The notes under the pieces: generated by a model
What the model saw: the letters and a program-made list of their open reading frames with translations, nothing else
Told to the model about the DNA's origin: nothing
Database searches by the model: none
Shown here: positions 35,908-47,236 of the stretch, piece after piece
How positions within the stretch are numbered: the first letter of the stretch is position 1
Layout of the letters: each line of letters starts with the position of its first letter
Made by a program: the position numbers and the translations under genes
Assembly (NCBI GenBank): GCA_030144725.1
Contig: JASKMD010000019.1
Location: 7,986,760 to 8,050,759 of the forward strand
Reading direction: 5' to 3'
Length of the DNA: 64,000 nt
From: Haematococcus lacustris
Lineage: Eukaryota > Chlorophyta > Chlorophyceae > Chlamydomonadales > Haematococcaceae

Positions 35908-38900
35908 TCACAGCTTCACCGCGTCACTTGCAGTGTACAAGTGCCCCTGCTTGTCCGCATCGCATTGTTTGTACTTTGCCACCTGGTCATGCCTGAAAGG
36001 GTTGGCTTCCCGCAGCTCACGATTCTTGAACCACTCGGTCCTGTTGAGCAAAGAGTACTCCTTGTACGTCGCCTGGTACCCCATGAGCATGGCCAGCGGT
36101 CCCAACACGAAGCGGGACACCGGGCGCATGAACTCCGGCCCCACCATGAGCTCCATGTCCTGTGTGAGAAGGAGAGACACGGGACAGAAGAGTGAGGGGT
36201 GGAATGAGGATTGGGTGTGAGAGGTTGAGTGAGGGCTGGAGGTGATGGCGGGGAGGCAGGGCACAGGGCACAAGCAACAGATGGAGCAGCATTGAGTCAG
36301 CACTTAACCATCAGCAGCTACCCTGACAGCCTGCCGCGATCTAGCATCTTCAACCATCTGCAGTGACCATGCATGCACCATGAAGCTGGCGTTAAGTTCA
36401 CAGTGCACACCGTACTCCAACAGCTGCATGGCACTCCCGTCTGTGGGTAGGTATGCCGGGTCTGTGTGCTACTTGCTTGGCCCATGCAAGCGCATGCACG
36501 CACCTGGGCCTCCGCCCAAGCCACTGTCTGCAGCATGGGGACGTGTGCCAGGCAGCCATGATCCCTTGACAGGCCAGCTAAGGTCTCGTACGCCTCCTCT
36601 GCCGGCAGCCCTGTTGATCAACACACAGGGGCCAGGTCAGGCCAGGCAACTCATCACCATCACATCGCATTCGCCAGTGTGCATCATTATCACATGGCAT
36701 CAGCCAGTGTGCACTCAAGCATATAATTGAGCACAGCCTCGCTTGATTGCGCACATATCTGCGCAAGCCAGGAGTGGTCCACAAAGCAGGGCAGGGATTT
36801 AACAGGTGCTTGTGAGGGCCATGCATATGCGAAGTCAACGAGGTATGAGGTCATAAGGATGGCAGTAACTGCTTGGGGCACTTTCAAACCTGAACTGACC
36901 CAACCCGACCTGATCTTACCGGATGCGCCCTGCCCCGCCCCGCCCCGCCCCAGACCCGCCCTCATACTTGACCTTACCTTAACTCACCCTGAATTACGAC
37001 TGTTTTTGACACTACACTGTAGAGTTGACTGGAGCAAAGGGAAAAGGGCAGCACACGCATGGCATCTGCTTAGGCATCCTACCTGCAGGGGTGACCTTGA
37101 TGGTGGCCACTGTCTCGTTGCTGCCATCAGCTGCCACCCCTGTCCACACTACATGCGGCACGCCTGCAGCAGCAGCAAGGTGACACGCAACCTGCTTGGG
37201 GACCCTGACATGCCCTTGGTGGCCCTGCCCACAACCCAATGGTAGTGTCCATGCAGAGGTGTCATTGCCCCTGTCCATGCCGCATCAGGTCCCCACCCTT
37301 GACCCTTGTCCACACCCACCCCCCACCTCCACCCCACCCCTTACCTCCACCCCACCCCCTGCCACTTGCCTGCCCCCCACCCCTGCCACTCGCCTCGGTC
37401 CCTACCCTCGCTTCTTCCACCGCCGGCCACCTGGTTTGAGGCACCCCCCACCCCCTGCCTGCCATTTGCTGTTGCTGCTGATTTTACGCCTCACCCTTGG
37501 GGACATCAAAGGACTCCCCAGCCTCTGCCCGCCCCTCCCGGCCATTCAGGTTGTAGTACAGGGCGCCCCGCAGCACTGTGTAGCTCTCTGTCTGGCTGCG
37601 GTGGAGGTGCGGGGGCAGGGAACCTGGCTGGTCAGCGAAGAACCCGGCCGCTGACCTGCACGCCGGGGTCAGGCAGTGCCATTTGTAAGAGAGAGTGGTG
37701 CACATGTTGGAGGGGAGGGCGGCAGGGGGACAGCTGCTGCCTGGGTCGCCCTGTTGACAATGGTTTGATGTCCTCCTTTGTGCTGGTTTCACTTGCCCTG
37801 GAAGAGCCTTTGGGAGTAGTGCCCTTTGGGAGTGCCCTTTGGGAGTGCCCTTTGGGAGTGCCCTTCGAAGTGCCTTTTGGAAGTGCGAGAGTGAGTGGCA
37901 TCGCCTCCTGGCCTGCTGCGCCCAGCCTGGAGCCAGCAGCGTGACCAGCCAGTGCGGGGCATGATGTGGTGCCCAGTAGTGCCCCCCCGCAAGCCCCCCC
38001 AGGCCCCACGCAGCAGCCAGGCAGCCACACTGGCAGCAGCCTCAGAGCCAGGACCCAGCAATCCCCTGCCAGCCAAGCGCAGCAAGCGCACCAAGGCTGA
38101 GCCAGAGGCAGCTGAGCCCAAGGGCAAAGGCAAGGCCCAGGGCAAGGCTGCCAAAGCCAAGCCAGCACCACAGCCAGGAAGGTGGCTGGACAGGGACTGC
38201 AATGCAGCATTGAACATGCAGCGCATTGGGGAGAGCAAGTGGCGCCCACTGGAGCTGTGCTACTGGCCAGAGCAGGGGAAGCTGCCAGCCAAGGGCAAGG
38301 AGTACCCTGGCCTGGGCTACAAGCGGCTGCGAGACAAGCCACCCAAGGCCCAGCAGCAGCAGCAGCCTGCTGTGGCACAGTAGTGTGTGCCCCCCCCCCA
38401 ATTAGTGCATGTATTGTCATGACAACTCTACGTCATAGCCCTCGTGGTCAGGCAATGTTGTAGGTGGTAGGCAACCGTGACCATGTGTATGCCATGTATA
38501 GGCCATGTGCATGCCATGCGATGGGAACTCCACACAGACAAAAACACCGTTTTGTAGTGGTTCACAATTAGTGTGTTCGACTGCAATGAAGGCTCAAGGT
38601 TGAGGGCCAAGGTGCTGGTTTCACTTGCCCTGGGATGGTTTGCTTCACTACGAAGTACTGGTCCTGCGTCTCCAAAGCCCTGGTCACTATGTCAACCAGG
38701 ATGCTGTCACCTGGCATGTCAGTCAGGCAGGCAGGCAGCACACAGGGGTTGGGTGCAAGCGCAGGGGCACAAGGCAGCAGTGCACAGCTGGGTGCCCAAC
38801 AGCAGGGTAGCCTATCAGCCTACAGACAGCAACAGGAGCAACAGCAGCAGAAGGGGCCTCAAGGTGCGGATGTATCATGGCCCAATGGGGTCCAGGTCAG

Positions 38901-39306
38901 CTGCAGCTGTGTGGTGGCGGTGCCATGTCAGTGGCAAGATGGCGAATGCTGAGGAGGGAGGCTGTCCTGATAAGAGGTCATGGCCATTGGCATGATCTTT
39001 TGTGGTCATTAAAGGTGCCCTACATTACCCACAGGTCAACACCTCAGTATGCCTTGCATGGATGTCTTGACATGAGTGTGTGGTGGGCCTGAGAAGAGGA
39101 CGGAGGTGTGATGACATGGCATCCCTACTACGGCCCGCTTCAAGCTTACCAATGCAGTCCACGCGGTAGGCCAGTTGCAGACCTGGCGCAGACCCGCTAC
39201 TGCGCCGAGCCCGAGCCATGTTCTTCCGGATCTCTATTAATGTCCGTGCTGACAAAGAGCAAATCAGGACTATGATTGTGATGCTGAAGAGCTTGGCGGG
39301 GTCCAT
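35908..39306 (-). CDS. Membrane-anchored cupin-domain protein
   Basis: Six exons: 39306-39150, 38710-38625, 37627-37495, 37163-37083, 36610-36504, 36159-35908; 816 nt, 271 residues, phases consistent. Residues 7-27 (FSITIIVLICSLSARTL) form an N-terminal membrane segment or uncleaved signal. The cupin core follows: motif 1 GSLPPHLHRSQTESYTVLRG supplies the metal ligands His88, His90 and Glu95, and motif 2 (ESFDVPKGVPH) supplies His129. The metal and reaction cannot be told from sequence. The charged C-terminal region (from DMELMVGPEF) matches no family I recognise. The reading frame is open upstream of the chosen Met back to an in-frame stop near 39378, so the start could lie on another exon. 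The intron after exon 2 contains retrocopy R2. Confidence 0.78.
37780..37801. repeat. Target-site duplication, retrocopy R2 (left)
   Basis: The 22 bases from GTGCTGGTTTC to TTGCCCTGG are repeated exactly at 38612-38633. Confidence 0.9.
37802..38611 (+). mobile_element. Fanzor-tail retrocopy R2 (longest copy)
   Basis: An 810-bp insertion in the cupin gene, antisense to it. The 5' part has about five copies of a TGCCCTTTGGGAG-like unit (37815-37880). A frame from 37895 to 38383 then encodes a Lys/Ala/Pro-rich stretch and the Fanzor/TnpB-type end GRWLDRDCNAALNMQRIG, where DRDxNAAxN is the RuvC-III motif with its catalytic Asp. The RuvC-I and -II parts are absent. The tail follows and ends at GGGCCAAGG. 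It lacks the AAGCTGTCATCAGCTT hairpin found in the other two copies. A 22-bp duplication flanks it. Confidence 0.87.
38612..38633. repeat. Target-site duplication, retrocopy R2 (right)
   Basis: Matches 37780-37801. It overlaps the cupin exon end and donor: the exon ends at 38625 and the donor GT is 38624-38623. Confidence 0.9.
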
Positions 39307-39447
39307 AAGGACGAAAAGTGCGATAGGGACCAAGACCACAAGAGACAACCTCCAATCACAGCCAGCACAGATGGGTTAACACGTTCGTTGAGGTATTGCA
39401 CAAGGGTCGCAGTGTCAACTGACATCTAACTGCCATTCCCTTTTACG

Positions 39448-40686
39448 GCGCGTTTCCAATGCACGGAGAAAAAGAGAAAAGAGATCGGAGAGAGAAAGAG
39501 AAAAAGAGAGAAAGAGAAGAGAGAAAGAGATCAGCCGCCAGCCCATGTCCCTCTAACTGCCGTCAACGGTCCGGATCTCTTCTCTCCCGTTTCCAATGCG
39601 CGGAGATAGAGACGAATAACTCTCCTAGAGTGAGCTCCATTTCATCTCTTTTTCTCCGCTAGGGTCCTCCAGGCCGACCCCCCCAGGAGAAAAAGAGATG
39701 TGACCGAGAGATGTGACCTTTTGCACCGGAGCCGCAACGAGAGCTGGGTTAGGCTGGGCTGTTTCTCCAGGGCATCGCTGTTTGACGTCCCGTTGCCAAT
39801 GTCCCGTTGCCGCTTCTGCGTCGCCACCTAAGCCGCAGGAGCTGATGAAGAGGACAAATGCCCAGGAGATGGTCCTCGTCCGTATTGTTGCTGAGGGCGC
39901 ATCAGCTGAGGGCGCATCAGCTGTTTGACGAGCACCGCAATTTCAACGCGGAGCAGTGCCATAGAGAGTTGTAGCCCCCCGGAGCATACTTAGCTAGTCC
40001 CGCTAGTGCGGAGAGTGCTTGACTAGTTAGCCTGATAAGCCCCGCAGCCTGACTTGCACAACTGCACTGACTTGCACGACTGACTTGCACGGCGCACTTT
40101 GTGCACTTGCGCCTGCGATGCTTGACCCCATCATACCTGCCACCATCCCAGCTAACGGGACAATTGCGTCCTTGTTCCCATACCATGTGAAAAGATCGCC
40201 CCCAGAGCTACAGCCAACCCCCAAAGCTACAGCCGACCAGCCATGGCATGCTCCAAGCACATTTACATCATAGTGAAACACCAGCCGAGCACTGTAGCTC
40301 TGCGTGTAGCTTTGGTTCGCGGGAAGGCTGCGTGTGTGCATTGGTTCGAACATTGGGGTCGCGGTTGCTTCGCCTTCCATCGCGACTGCGGAGCGAGACC
40401 TGGCGGTCGTGTTAAACATTTGTTAAACATTCTCCCTTTGTTTAACTTGTTAAACTTGTTTAACAAACCGGGTCAAACTGCTGCCTCTACTTCCGCTGTA
40501 ACCGCTGCTGCTGCTGCTATCCATGTTGCTGGGCAGCTCGTGTGTAGATCAATGAAGGCGTAGGCGGCGGCTGGAAAGTGGACTTCCATGCATCTCTTTT
40601 CTCTTTTCTCCGTCCATTGGAAACGCGTTTGAATTCATGCACATGGGCGATCTCTTTTCTCTTTTCTCCGTCCATTGGAAACGCGC
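39448..40686. mobile_element. Non-autonomous element with about 40-bp terminal inverted repeats
   Basis: The left end reads GCGCGTTTCCAATG then a GGAGAAAAAGAGAAAAGAGAT-type purine run; the right end is its near-perfect inverse, finishing ATTGGAAACGCGC. A second copy of the right repeat lies just inside (about 40591-40640), and a partial inner left copy lies near 39587-39615. No transposase frame was found between the ends and no clean target duplication was seen. It sits between the cupin and MYND genes, directly upstream of the cupin start. Confidence 0.7.
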
Positions 40687-42235
40687 TGTTAAGCTTCAGT
40701 CTTTATCCCACATACGAAAATGAGAGCAAGGGTAACGACACAGTCAGCTGAATACACATCGTTGCAGGCATTACGCCACACAGTGGAACGTCACCCCGCT
40801 TAAGCGCCCTACGCGCCCAGCAGGCATCGCGTTGGGTGCTGGCCAGGCAACAATGCACAACCAGCTTACTGTGCCAGGCAGATGGGTTCACAGGGATGTG
40901 GCTCACGGTCCCAAGGAGACCTGTCTTGAGATTGCGATGGCTTGCGCTGGTTTGCAGGTTACCCAGGTTAGGGCTAGGCTTTTGGGGGAACGGGGAGAGT
41001 TTCGGGGGAAGGGGGGTGGGGTCAGGGTCGGGGTTAGGGGCTTACAGCGATTGGCGCGGCATACCTACTTCCATTGGCATACAGCTTGATGACTTACAGC
41101 ATGAGCATGCGCAGGTCGTAGCCACTGCATCCATGGAGCCAGGACACACAGAGCTACCACTGTTGTGTGGGTTGTGGGCTTGTGAGAGGCACCACCCGGC
41201 TGACGGTTACAACGATCACCATTGACATCACTAGACGTCCAAACCCATGGTCCACCCAATGACACCCACATGGGCTGCAGCAAAGACATGCGCATGGCCG
41301 ATACCTGAGAGAGGAGACCTCAGCGGAGGCTGCTGCGGAGACAGCTGAGCGCGTCACAATGAATGGCGTAAAATGGCGTAAAATGGCGAGAAGGCTGACC
41401 CAGACCTGTCTAGCAGCCCTTCACAGGGGGTTTCAGGTCAGCCAGTTTGGGTGATGGGAGCCCTCAGCTGCACAGGCACCAGCATAGACTCAACCTTGGC
41501 AAAGACACGCGCATGGCTGCACCACATGGCCGCACTGGGAAGACCGACCCAGATCTGTCAAGCGGCCCTTCACAGGAAACATCACTGCATGTACTGTCCT
41601 CAGGGGCTGTGGTAATTGCACTGGGAAGACGAACACCGACCTGGCTAGAAGCCCCCCTCCACGGGTTTGGGCGCCAGCTCAGTGGGGTGAGCAGCCACAG
41701 TCATGCAGGCACAGCCATGGACGGAGTGCATGTTGGTTGAAAGCACAGGTGGCCGCAGTGGTGCCAACCCAGACATGGGCGACATACCCAACCTACCCAG
41801 ACAACAACACCAGCCGGCGTCCAGCTGGAGAGTTGACATTCCCTTCTCCCCACCCTCTGCAGCGCTCTGTTTTGCTCTCTAGGAACATTTCATCACGTCG
41901 TGTTGTGGTGTGCTCTCTGAATCTGCTGAACACGCTTTCAAGCCGAGAGATCGTCTAGCGTGTGATGGTGTCGCTCGAGCCTTTCCGTTATGGATGCCCC
42001 CTTGACCGTCATGGATGCCCCCTTGACCGTCATGGATGCCCCCTTGACAGGGCAGCTAAGGTCTCGTAGGCCACCTCCGCTGGCAGCCAGCAGCAGAGAG
42101 GCCCCACGAGGCTAGTGCTGCCCCTGAGCTGGTACTGGGGTCATACACGGAAGGGCACATGCTGCAGGCAGGACGACACAGGCTAATCAGGCGTGTCATG
42201 AAACGGGCAGGCCGCCGCTCGACAGCGCCAGTGCT
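40687..42235. other. Intergenic, repeat-rich, no gene recognised
   Basis: Holds loosely repeated segments related to AGACCTGTCTAGCAGCCCTT and CAGATCTGTCAAGCGGCCCT (41400-41660), a three-copy tandem of GACCGTCATGGATGCCCCCTT (about 41995-42047) and a fragment related to a cupin exon (42042-42088). No exon chain. Confidence 0.5.
42042..42088 (-). pseudogene. Fragment related to cupin-gene exon 5
   Basis: About 47 bp match the cupin exon at 36610-36504 and its preceding intron end with six or so differences. Read on the minus strand it encodes an ALPAEVAYETLAALS-like peptide, compared with GLPAEEAYETLAGLS in the gene. No other exon of that gene is nearby, so this is an isolated duplicated piece. 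Confidence 0.55.
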
Positions 42236-45200
42236 TCAACACAATGGCGTGCTGGCCCAGCCTGGCTTAGACTTCTCTAGCTTCCTCTGCCCAGGTGAGG
42301 GTTCCAGTGGGACGAGCACGGGAAAGCCAACGAGTGCGGGTGGTTGATGACGAGGGTGGAGAAGCAGCAGCAAGCGCCGCGAATAAAACAGTACCTCTCT
42401 CCCTCCCGAAAGAAACAGCACCTCTCTCCCTCCCAAAGAAACAGCGCGGCGCCACAGGCTAGGGAGCATACAAGATGAACAGTGTGGCAGGCCCCATGCA
42501 GCCGCATGCACTGCACTGCCCGCAGCATCTGTTCACCTGGATGAAGCGTTCAAAGTCCACGTTGTACACCTCCATCAGCTCAGCGCATGCACGGCAGAAG
42601 GTGACATGGGGCTCAGCATTGGCCGCCTGCATGGTAGTGTGAGCGCCACAAAGCGTCACACCAGGCTGTCCTGTGCCACATCACCACTCCACCTGTCACT
42701 TCAGGCAATTCACACCTCGCCGCCCAAGAGTGAGGAAGCAGTGGCGTCATGTCCATGTAGAGATGCTCCTCCCATCACCTCCTCCCCCTGCCTTCTGTTG
42801 TTGGCGTGCCCACTCCCCTTGTCTGTCCGTCATGCCCCCTCCTCCCCCTCCTACCCTCCCTCCCCCACCCTCCTACCCCACCATTCCTCTCCCTCCTCCT
42901 CCTCAGCCACCATGGTCTGCCATGGTCTGCCCAGTGTTGCAACTCCTTAGGCAAGTCCTAACCTAAGTCCTTACCAAACAACCCTTTGCCCAACAGTCGA
43001 CATATTGCAACATGTTGCAACATGCCACAACATGTCACAACACATGACACCATTATCTGCCCAGCTATCCCCCGTCATTGCCCAACAGTCGTTACCCAAC
43101 AGTCGTTACCCAACAGTCATTACTAATATCAACATGTCATGACTAGTCACAAAACGCCATAATCTGTCACGGTTTGTTGTGATCTGTCGCAACATGTCAG
43201 GGTACGGAGCAAGCTCTCTCCCATCAAAAGCCAGAGGTGCCACCCACCCGGCAGTCCGGCGAGCAGTAGGTAGCTGCCTGGCAGCTGCTGCATGTGAACA
43301 CTGCCCCACCCTTGACGCTCAGGTCCTGGTGGCAGGTGCAGCACAGACGCCTCTGCGGCCAGGACCACACAGCAGCCAGTCTCGGGAGGGGAAGCCACAT
43401 GACCTGGCCGCTTGTGGTGTGCCAAGCACCCCGACCCTGGCCCTGACCCTGACTCTGACCCCACCCCAACCCCAACCCCGAACCTGACCCTGACTCCAAC
43501 CCCACCCCAACCTGACCCCGACCCTGACTCCAACCCCACCCCAACCAGACCCCGACCCCGCCCATGATCCCAACCCTGACCCTGACTTCGACCCTGGCTG
43601 CCCACTACCATTTTCCAGCCCTCACCCCTGTCCATCGCGCCTGCACCCTGGGCATTCCTTACTTGCTCAAAGAAGGCCTGGCTGATGTACATGAGAATGT
43701 CCAGGCTGAGAGGGATGATTTTAACATAGCTGCATGCACAACAAGCACCAAAAACACGACAAAGCATGCATGCAGTCCATGAGGACATGCCATGCGGATA
43801 GAGGGACTGGGCTGAGGTAACAAGGGGCAAGGTCGAAGGGGCCTCCCTTCACTGCTTATACACTCTCTCCAAAAACCCCAGCGTCACTCAAATCACACCC
43901 TCGGGCTTGCATAACAATCACACCCTCAACTGTCACTCACTTCAAATCCTCAACTTTGATGGCCTCAGTAGCCAGGTCACTGAAGAAGCAGCGTGTGGCA
44001 TATCGCACAAACACGGTATGCCCCACCCTCAACTGCACAACAGCAGCCAGCAGCAAAGCAAAGCAAAGTAAATCAGCAGCAGCCCAGTCTGAGGGGCACA
44101 GCTTGGGCATATCTTGTTACTTCTCATCCATGTGCTGTGTCATGGCCGGATCAAAATCATATTAAGGAACTGCATGGTTAGATAGATGGCGCTTAAACAT
44201 GGTGACGCTAAAGCTGGGTAGCGTGGGAGCCAACGCCAAAGCCAAGCCAGCACCACAGCCAGGCAGGTGGCTGGACAGGGACTGCAATGCAGCATTGAAC
44301 ATGCAGCGCATTGGGGAGAGCAAGTGGCGCCCACTGGAGCTGTGCTTCTGGCCAGAGCAGGGGAAGCTGCCAGCCAAGGGCAAGGAGTACCCTGGCCTGG
44401 GCTACAAGCGGCTGCGAGACAAGCCTCCCAAGGCCCAGCAGCAGCAGCAGCCTGCTGTGGCACAGTAGTGTGTGCCCCCCCCCCCCACTTGAAGCTGTCA
44501 TCAGCTTACAAATAGTGCATGTATTGTCATGCCAAATCTATGCATAGCCCTGTCACAGGGGTCAGGCAATGTTGTAGGTGGTAGGCGACCGTGACCATGT
44601 GTATGCCATGTATAGGCCATGTGCATGCCATGCGATGGGAACTCCACACAGACAAAACACCGATTTGTAGTGGTTCACAATTAGTGTGTTCGACTGCAAG
44701 GAAGGCACAAGGTTGAGGGCCAAGGTGCTGTGTCATGGCCTTAAGCAGCTCGTCACTCTGAGGTTCACACCTGAGGAGTCCAGCAGCATGCTGTGCAGTG
44801 CCCACCTGACTGAAGTCCAGCCAGCCAGAGGCAGGGTAGAACATAATGGACTTCACGGCCCCTGTAGCGTCTCTCACCTCCACGCGATGCCCCAGCACCG
44901 CCATCTGCATGTCACACAATTCAACACTCACACACTCAACGCAAATCTCACTATTCTTTTGCCACTAGTTTCCTAGAGCCACGGAGGGTCCTGGACCTCC
45001 TACTGCTGCCTCCCCCCATCACCCCTGCTGCAACAACACACACACTGCTGTTGCTGCTGCCCCTGATGCTACCCCTATGCTGCTCCTGCTGCCTGCTGCC
45101 CTGGCACTGCGCAGAGCAGTCAGCAACGGTTGACGTCCTATCAGCCCAAAGGCGCTGCCTGGCTGCCAGCCTTAAGCTGCAAGCTTCACCAGCCCGGCAC

Positions 45201-46072
45201 CACATGGCTTGTGGAGGTGCGCCCACACACTGGTTGCTGCAAGGTTTTGCGCGCTGTGCCATGCCAATCTGCAAGGTTTATGTGGCTGTGCTGTTGCTCC
45301 TGCCACAAAATCACTCTGTGAAGATGCATTGTGAGAACCCTAAGTTGCGTTGTGAGAACCTTACTCTGCGTTGTGAGAACCCTAAGTTGCATTGTGAGAA
45401 CCCTAAGTTGCTTGCAGTAGCCATCGACATCTTGATGTCTGGACAGACTCTGGTGGCGTTATTGAAAGCCTCATGCTGGCTGTGAAGGGTTACATTCTTG
45501 CTGTACATGCAGAATCTCTTGCCTGGCAGCCTAAGCCAGCGGTGCAGGGCTGCGTGCTGTGCCCCATGCTGCGCCCTGGCCAGCCCACCAACGGCGACGG
45601 CAAGGGCAAGGGCAGGAGCAAGAGCAAGGAGCCCACAGAGGTGCAGAGCTATGCCATACCTGCAAAGCTCACCCACTGGTTAATGAAAGGGAATGGGCAG
45701 GACTGGCAAGACTGGGACTGCACTTCAAGACCTGGCCTACCCGTTGAGCCAGAGGGGAGATTACGCTCAGGGCCTGTCAGGGCCAAAACCTCTGCCTGCC
45801 CAGGATGACTTGGGCCTAGGCTCCCACCTTGAGAGTGGTGCCCATAGCCTGTCCGGAAACAGGAATAGGAGGGCAAGGGTTAGGAGGGCAAGGAATAGGA
45901 CCACCCTCAACCCTCCAGTGGGTAGGGGAGCGGTACGCATGGCCAGGCAGGCGATAGTTTCCTGCCAAGGGGTAGCTCCCAGTGCTGGAGCAACCCCAAT
46001 AACCTCCTAAGCCACATACCGGCAAATGCCATGTGATGATGACGATGACAGTGATGGGGATGGCGATAATGG

Positions 46073-46104
<32 letters not shown>

Positions 46105-47236
46105 ATGGTGTTGAGTTGCCTGGCAAGGTCTAGAAGTGAGCAGACCTGCACCGCATGCGGCTGCCAGGGCCGACAGCCCAAGGCTGAGCAGCAGGAGGTG
46201 CTGAACTAAGCTGTGTGGTCAAGGGACCATGGCTGCCTGTGGTTGTGATGACAGTGTTGTGCTGTTGCTCCTGCCGTAACATTACTCCGCGAAAATGCGT
46301 TGTGTCAGCTTACAGAACAGCACGTGTGTCATGCCACTACAAGTATCGCCGTTTCTAGAAATTGGGGCATAGCTGAGGCATGCACATCCACACTGCCACA
46401 CAGCTGCCGCTGAGGTGCAGTGCTGCCACTGCTGTCCCCGCTGCCACTGCTCCTTCAACACTATGCATTAAGCCGGTTGCATGGCAACGGGTGCCGGCTC
46501 ATGTGAGGAGTAGCAAGGAAGCGTGACAAGGGGCTGCGCACCAGGTTGCAGGGACAGGTGCTGTATCTGCCTGCTAGAACAGCTAAAAAAGTATCTGCCT
46601 GCTGCCTGCTGCCTGCCTGCTGCCTGCCTGGCTGCCTGCTCTGGATAACCGCACAGGTGACGGCTCTGTCACAACCCACTGCCATTACACTAACAGTGGC
46701 CATGTGGTTTTGATCGGGTGTGGCTGCCTTGTCATACATCATGACATGCCTCAGTCTGATATGATCAGGCATGTTTGCCTTGACTATGATCAGGTATGAT
46801 TGACTTCGCCCCTAACATGCTAGCGCTGGCCTGTCTGCCTTGCCTGAGCCCTGCTAGCGATGCAGCTTTGCAGCACACATTCCTTACAGTCCCACCCCAC
46901 CCTGGCGATGGTACTGCTGCTGACTTCTCATCAGCTGACCCACCCCAGCTGCAAATTCAGATGCATGTCGTGATGGCCAAAGATGCTGGCAGGTCATGAT
47001 GCTATGTTGATGGTAGTGCTGCCAGTGGGACCTGGCCACTCTACCTGCGACAGGGAGTCATTCACAATCTCGCCCACAAAGCACCAGGTCCTTGCTGGCT
47101 GCATCATTCCTTGAGGAGTCTCTATGTAATAGCCTCCTCCGTCCGTCTCGTCTAGCATGGGGAGGGCCTCGAAGCTAGGGAAGTATATGCTGTTGTGAAG
47201 GCTGGAGCCGGCGGAGCCCGCCCCCGCTCCCTGCAT
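42236..47236 (-). CDS. MYND zinc-finger protein
   Basis: Seven exons: 47236-47045, 44904-44806, 44032-43941, 43729-43663, 43352-43248, 42626-42537, 42286-42236; 696 nt, 231 residues, all phases consistent. The C-terminal MYND finger is complete across two exon joins: ligands Cys154, Cys157, Cys171, Cys174, Cys180, Cys184, His192 and Cys196 (YCSPDC then HVTFC). MYND fingers bind proline-rich partner peptides. The N-terminal half (TWCFVGEIVNDSLSQ, then FYPASGWLDFSQLRVGHTVFVRYA) resembles the small beta-rich domain preceding MYND fingers in other algal and fungal proteins; its role is unknown. The first intron (about 2.1 kb) and second intron (about 0.77 kb, containing R3) are long. The last exon, ending ASTPLC, is the least certain. 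Confidence 0.85.
44133..44147. repeat. Target-site duplication, retrocopy R3 (left)
   Basis: TGCTGTGTCATGGCC, repeated exactly at 44726-44740; one more G upstream also matches. Confidence 0.87.
44148..44725 (+). mobile_element. Fanzor-tail retrocopy R3
   Basis: A 578-bp insertion in the second MYND intron, antisense to the gene. From about 44236 it encodes the same Fanzor/TnpB-type C-terminus as R2, including LDRDCNAALNMQRIG, and ends with the stop at 44466-44468 and the conserved tail to GGGCCAAGG. Its first 88 bp match neither R2 nor R1, suggesting a chimeric 5' end from template switching or a different splice form. Tail features include the AAGCTGTCATCAGCTT hairpin. A 15-bp duplication flanks it. 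Confidence 0.86.
44726..44740. repeat. Target-site duplication, retrocopy R3 (right)
   Basis: Matches 44133-44147. The MYND exon donor is at 44805-44804, about 65 bp away. Confidence 0.87.

Noticed and set aside
44527..44931. MYND exon running through to residues DELLKAMTQH, with R3 disrupting coding sequence
   Set aside because: A phase-0 donor after the codons for LDFSQ (44806) joins perfectly to the next exon, so R3 lies in an intron.
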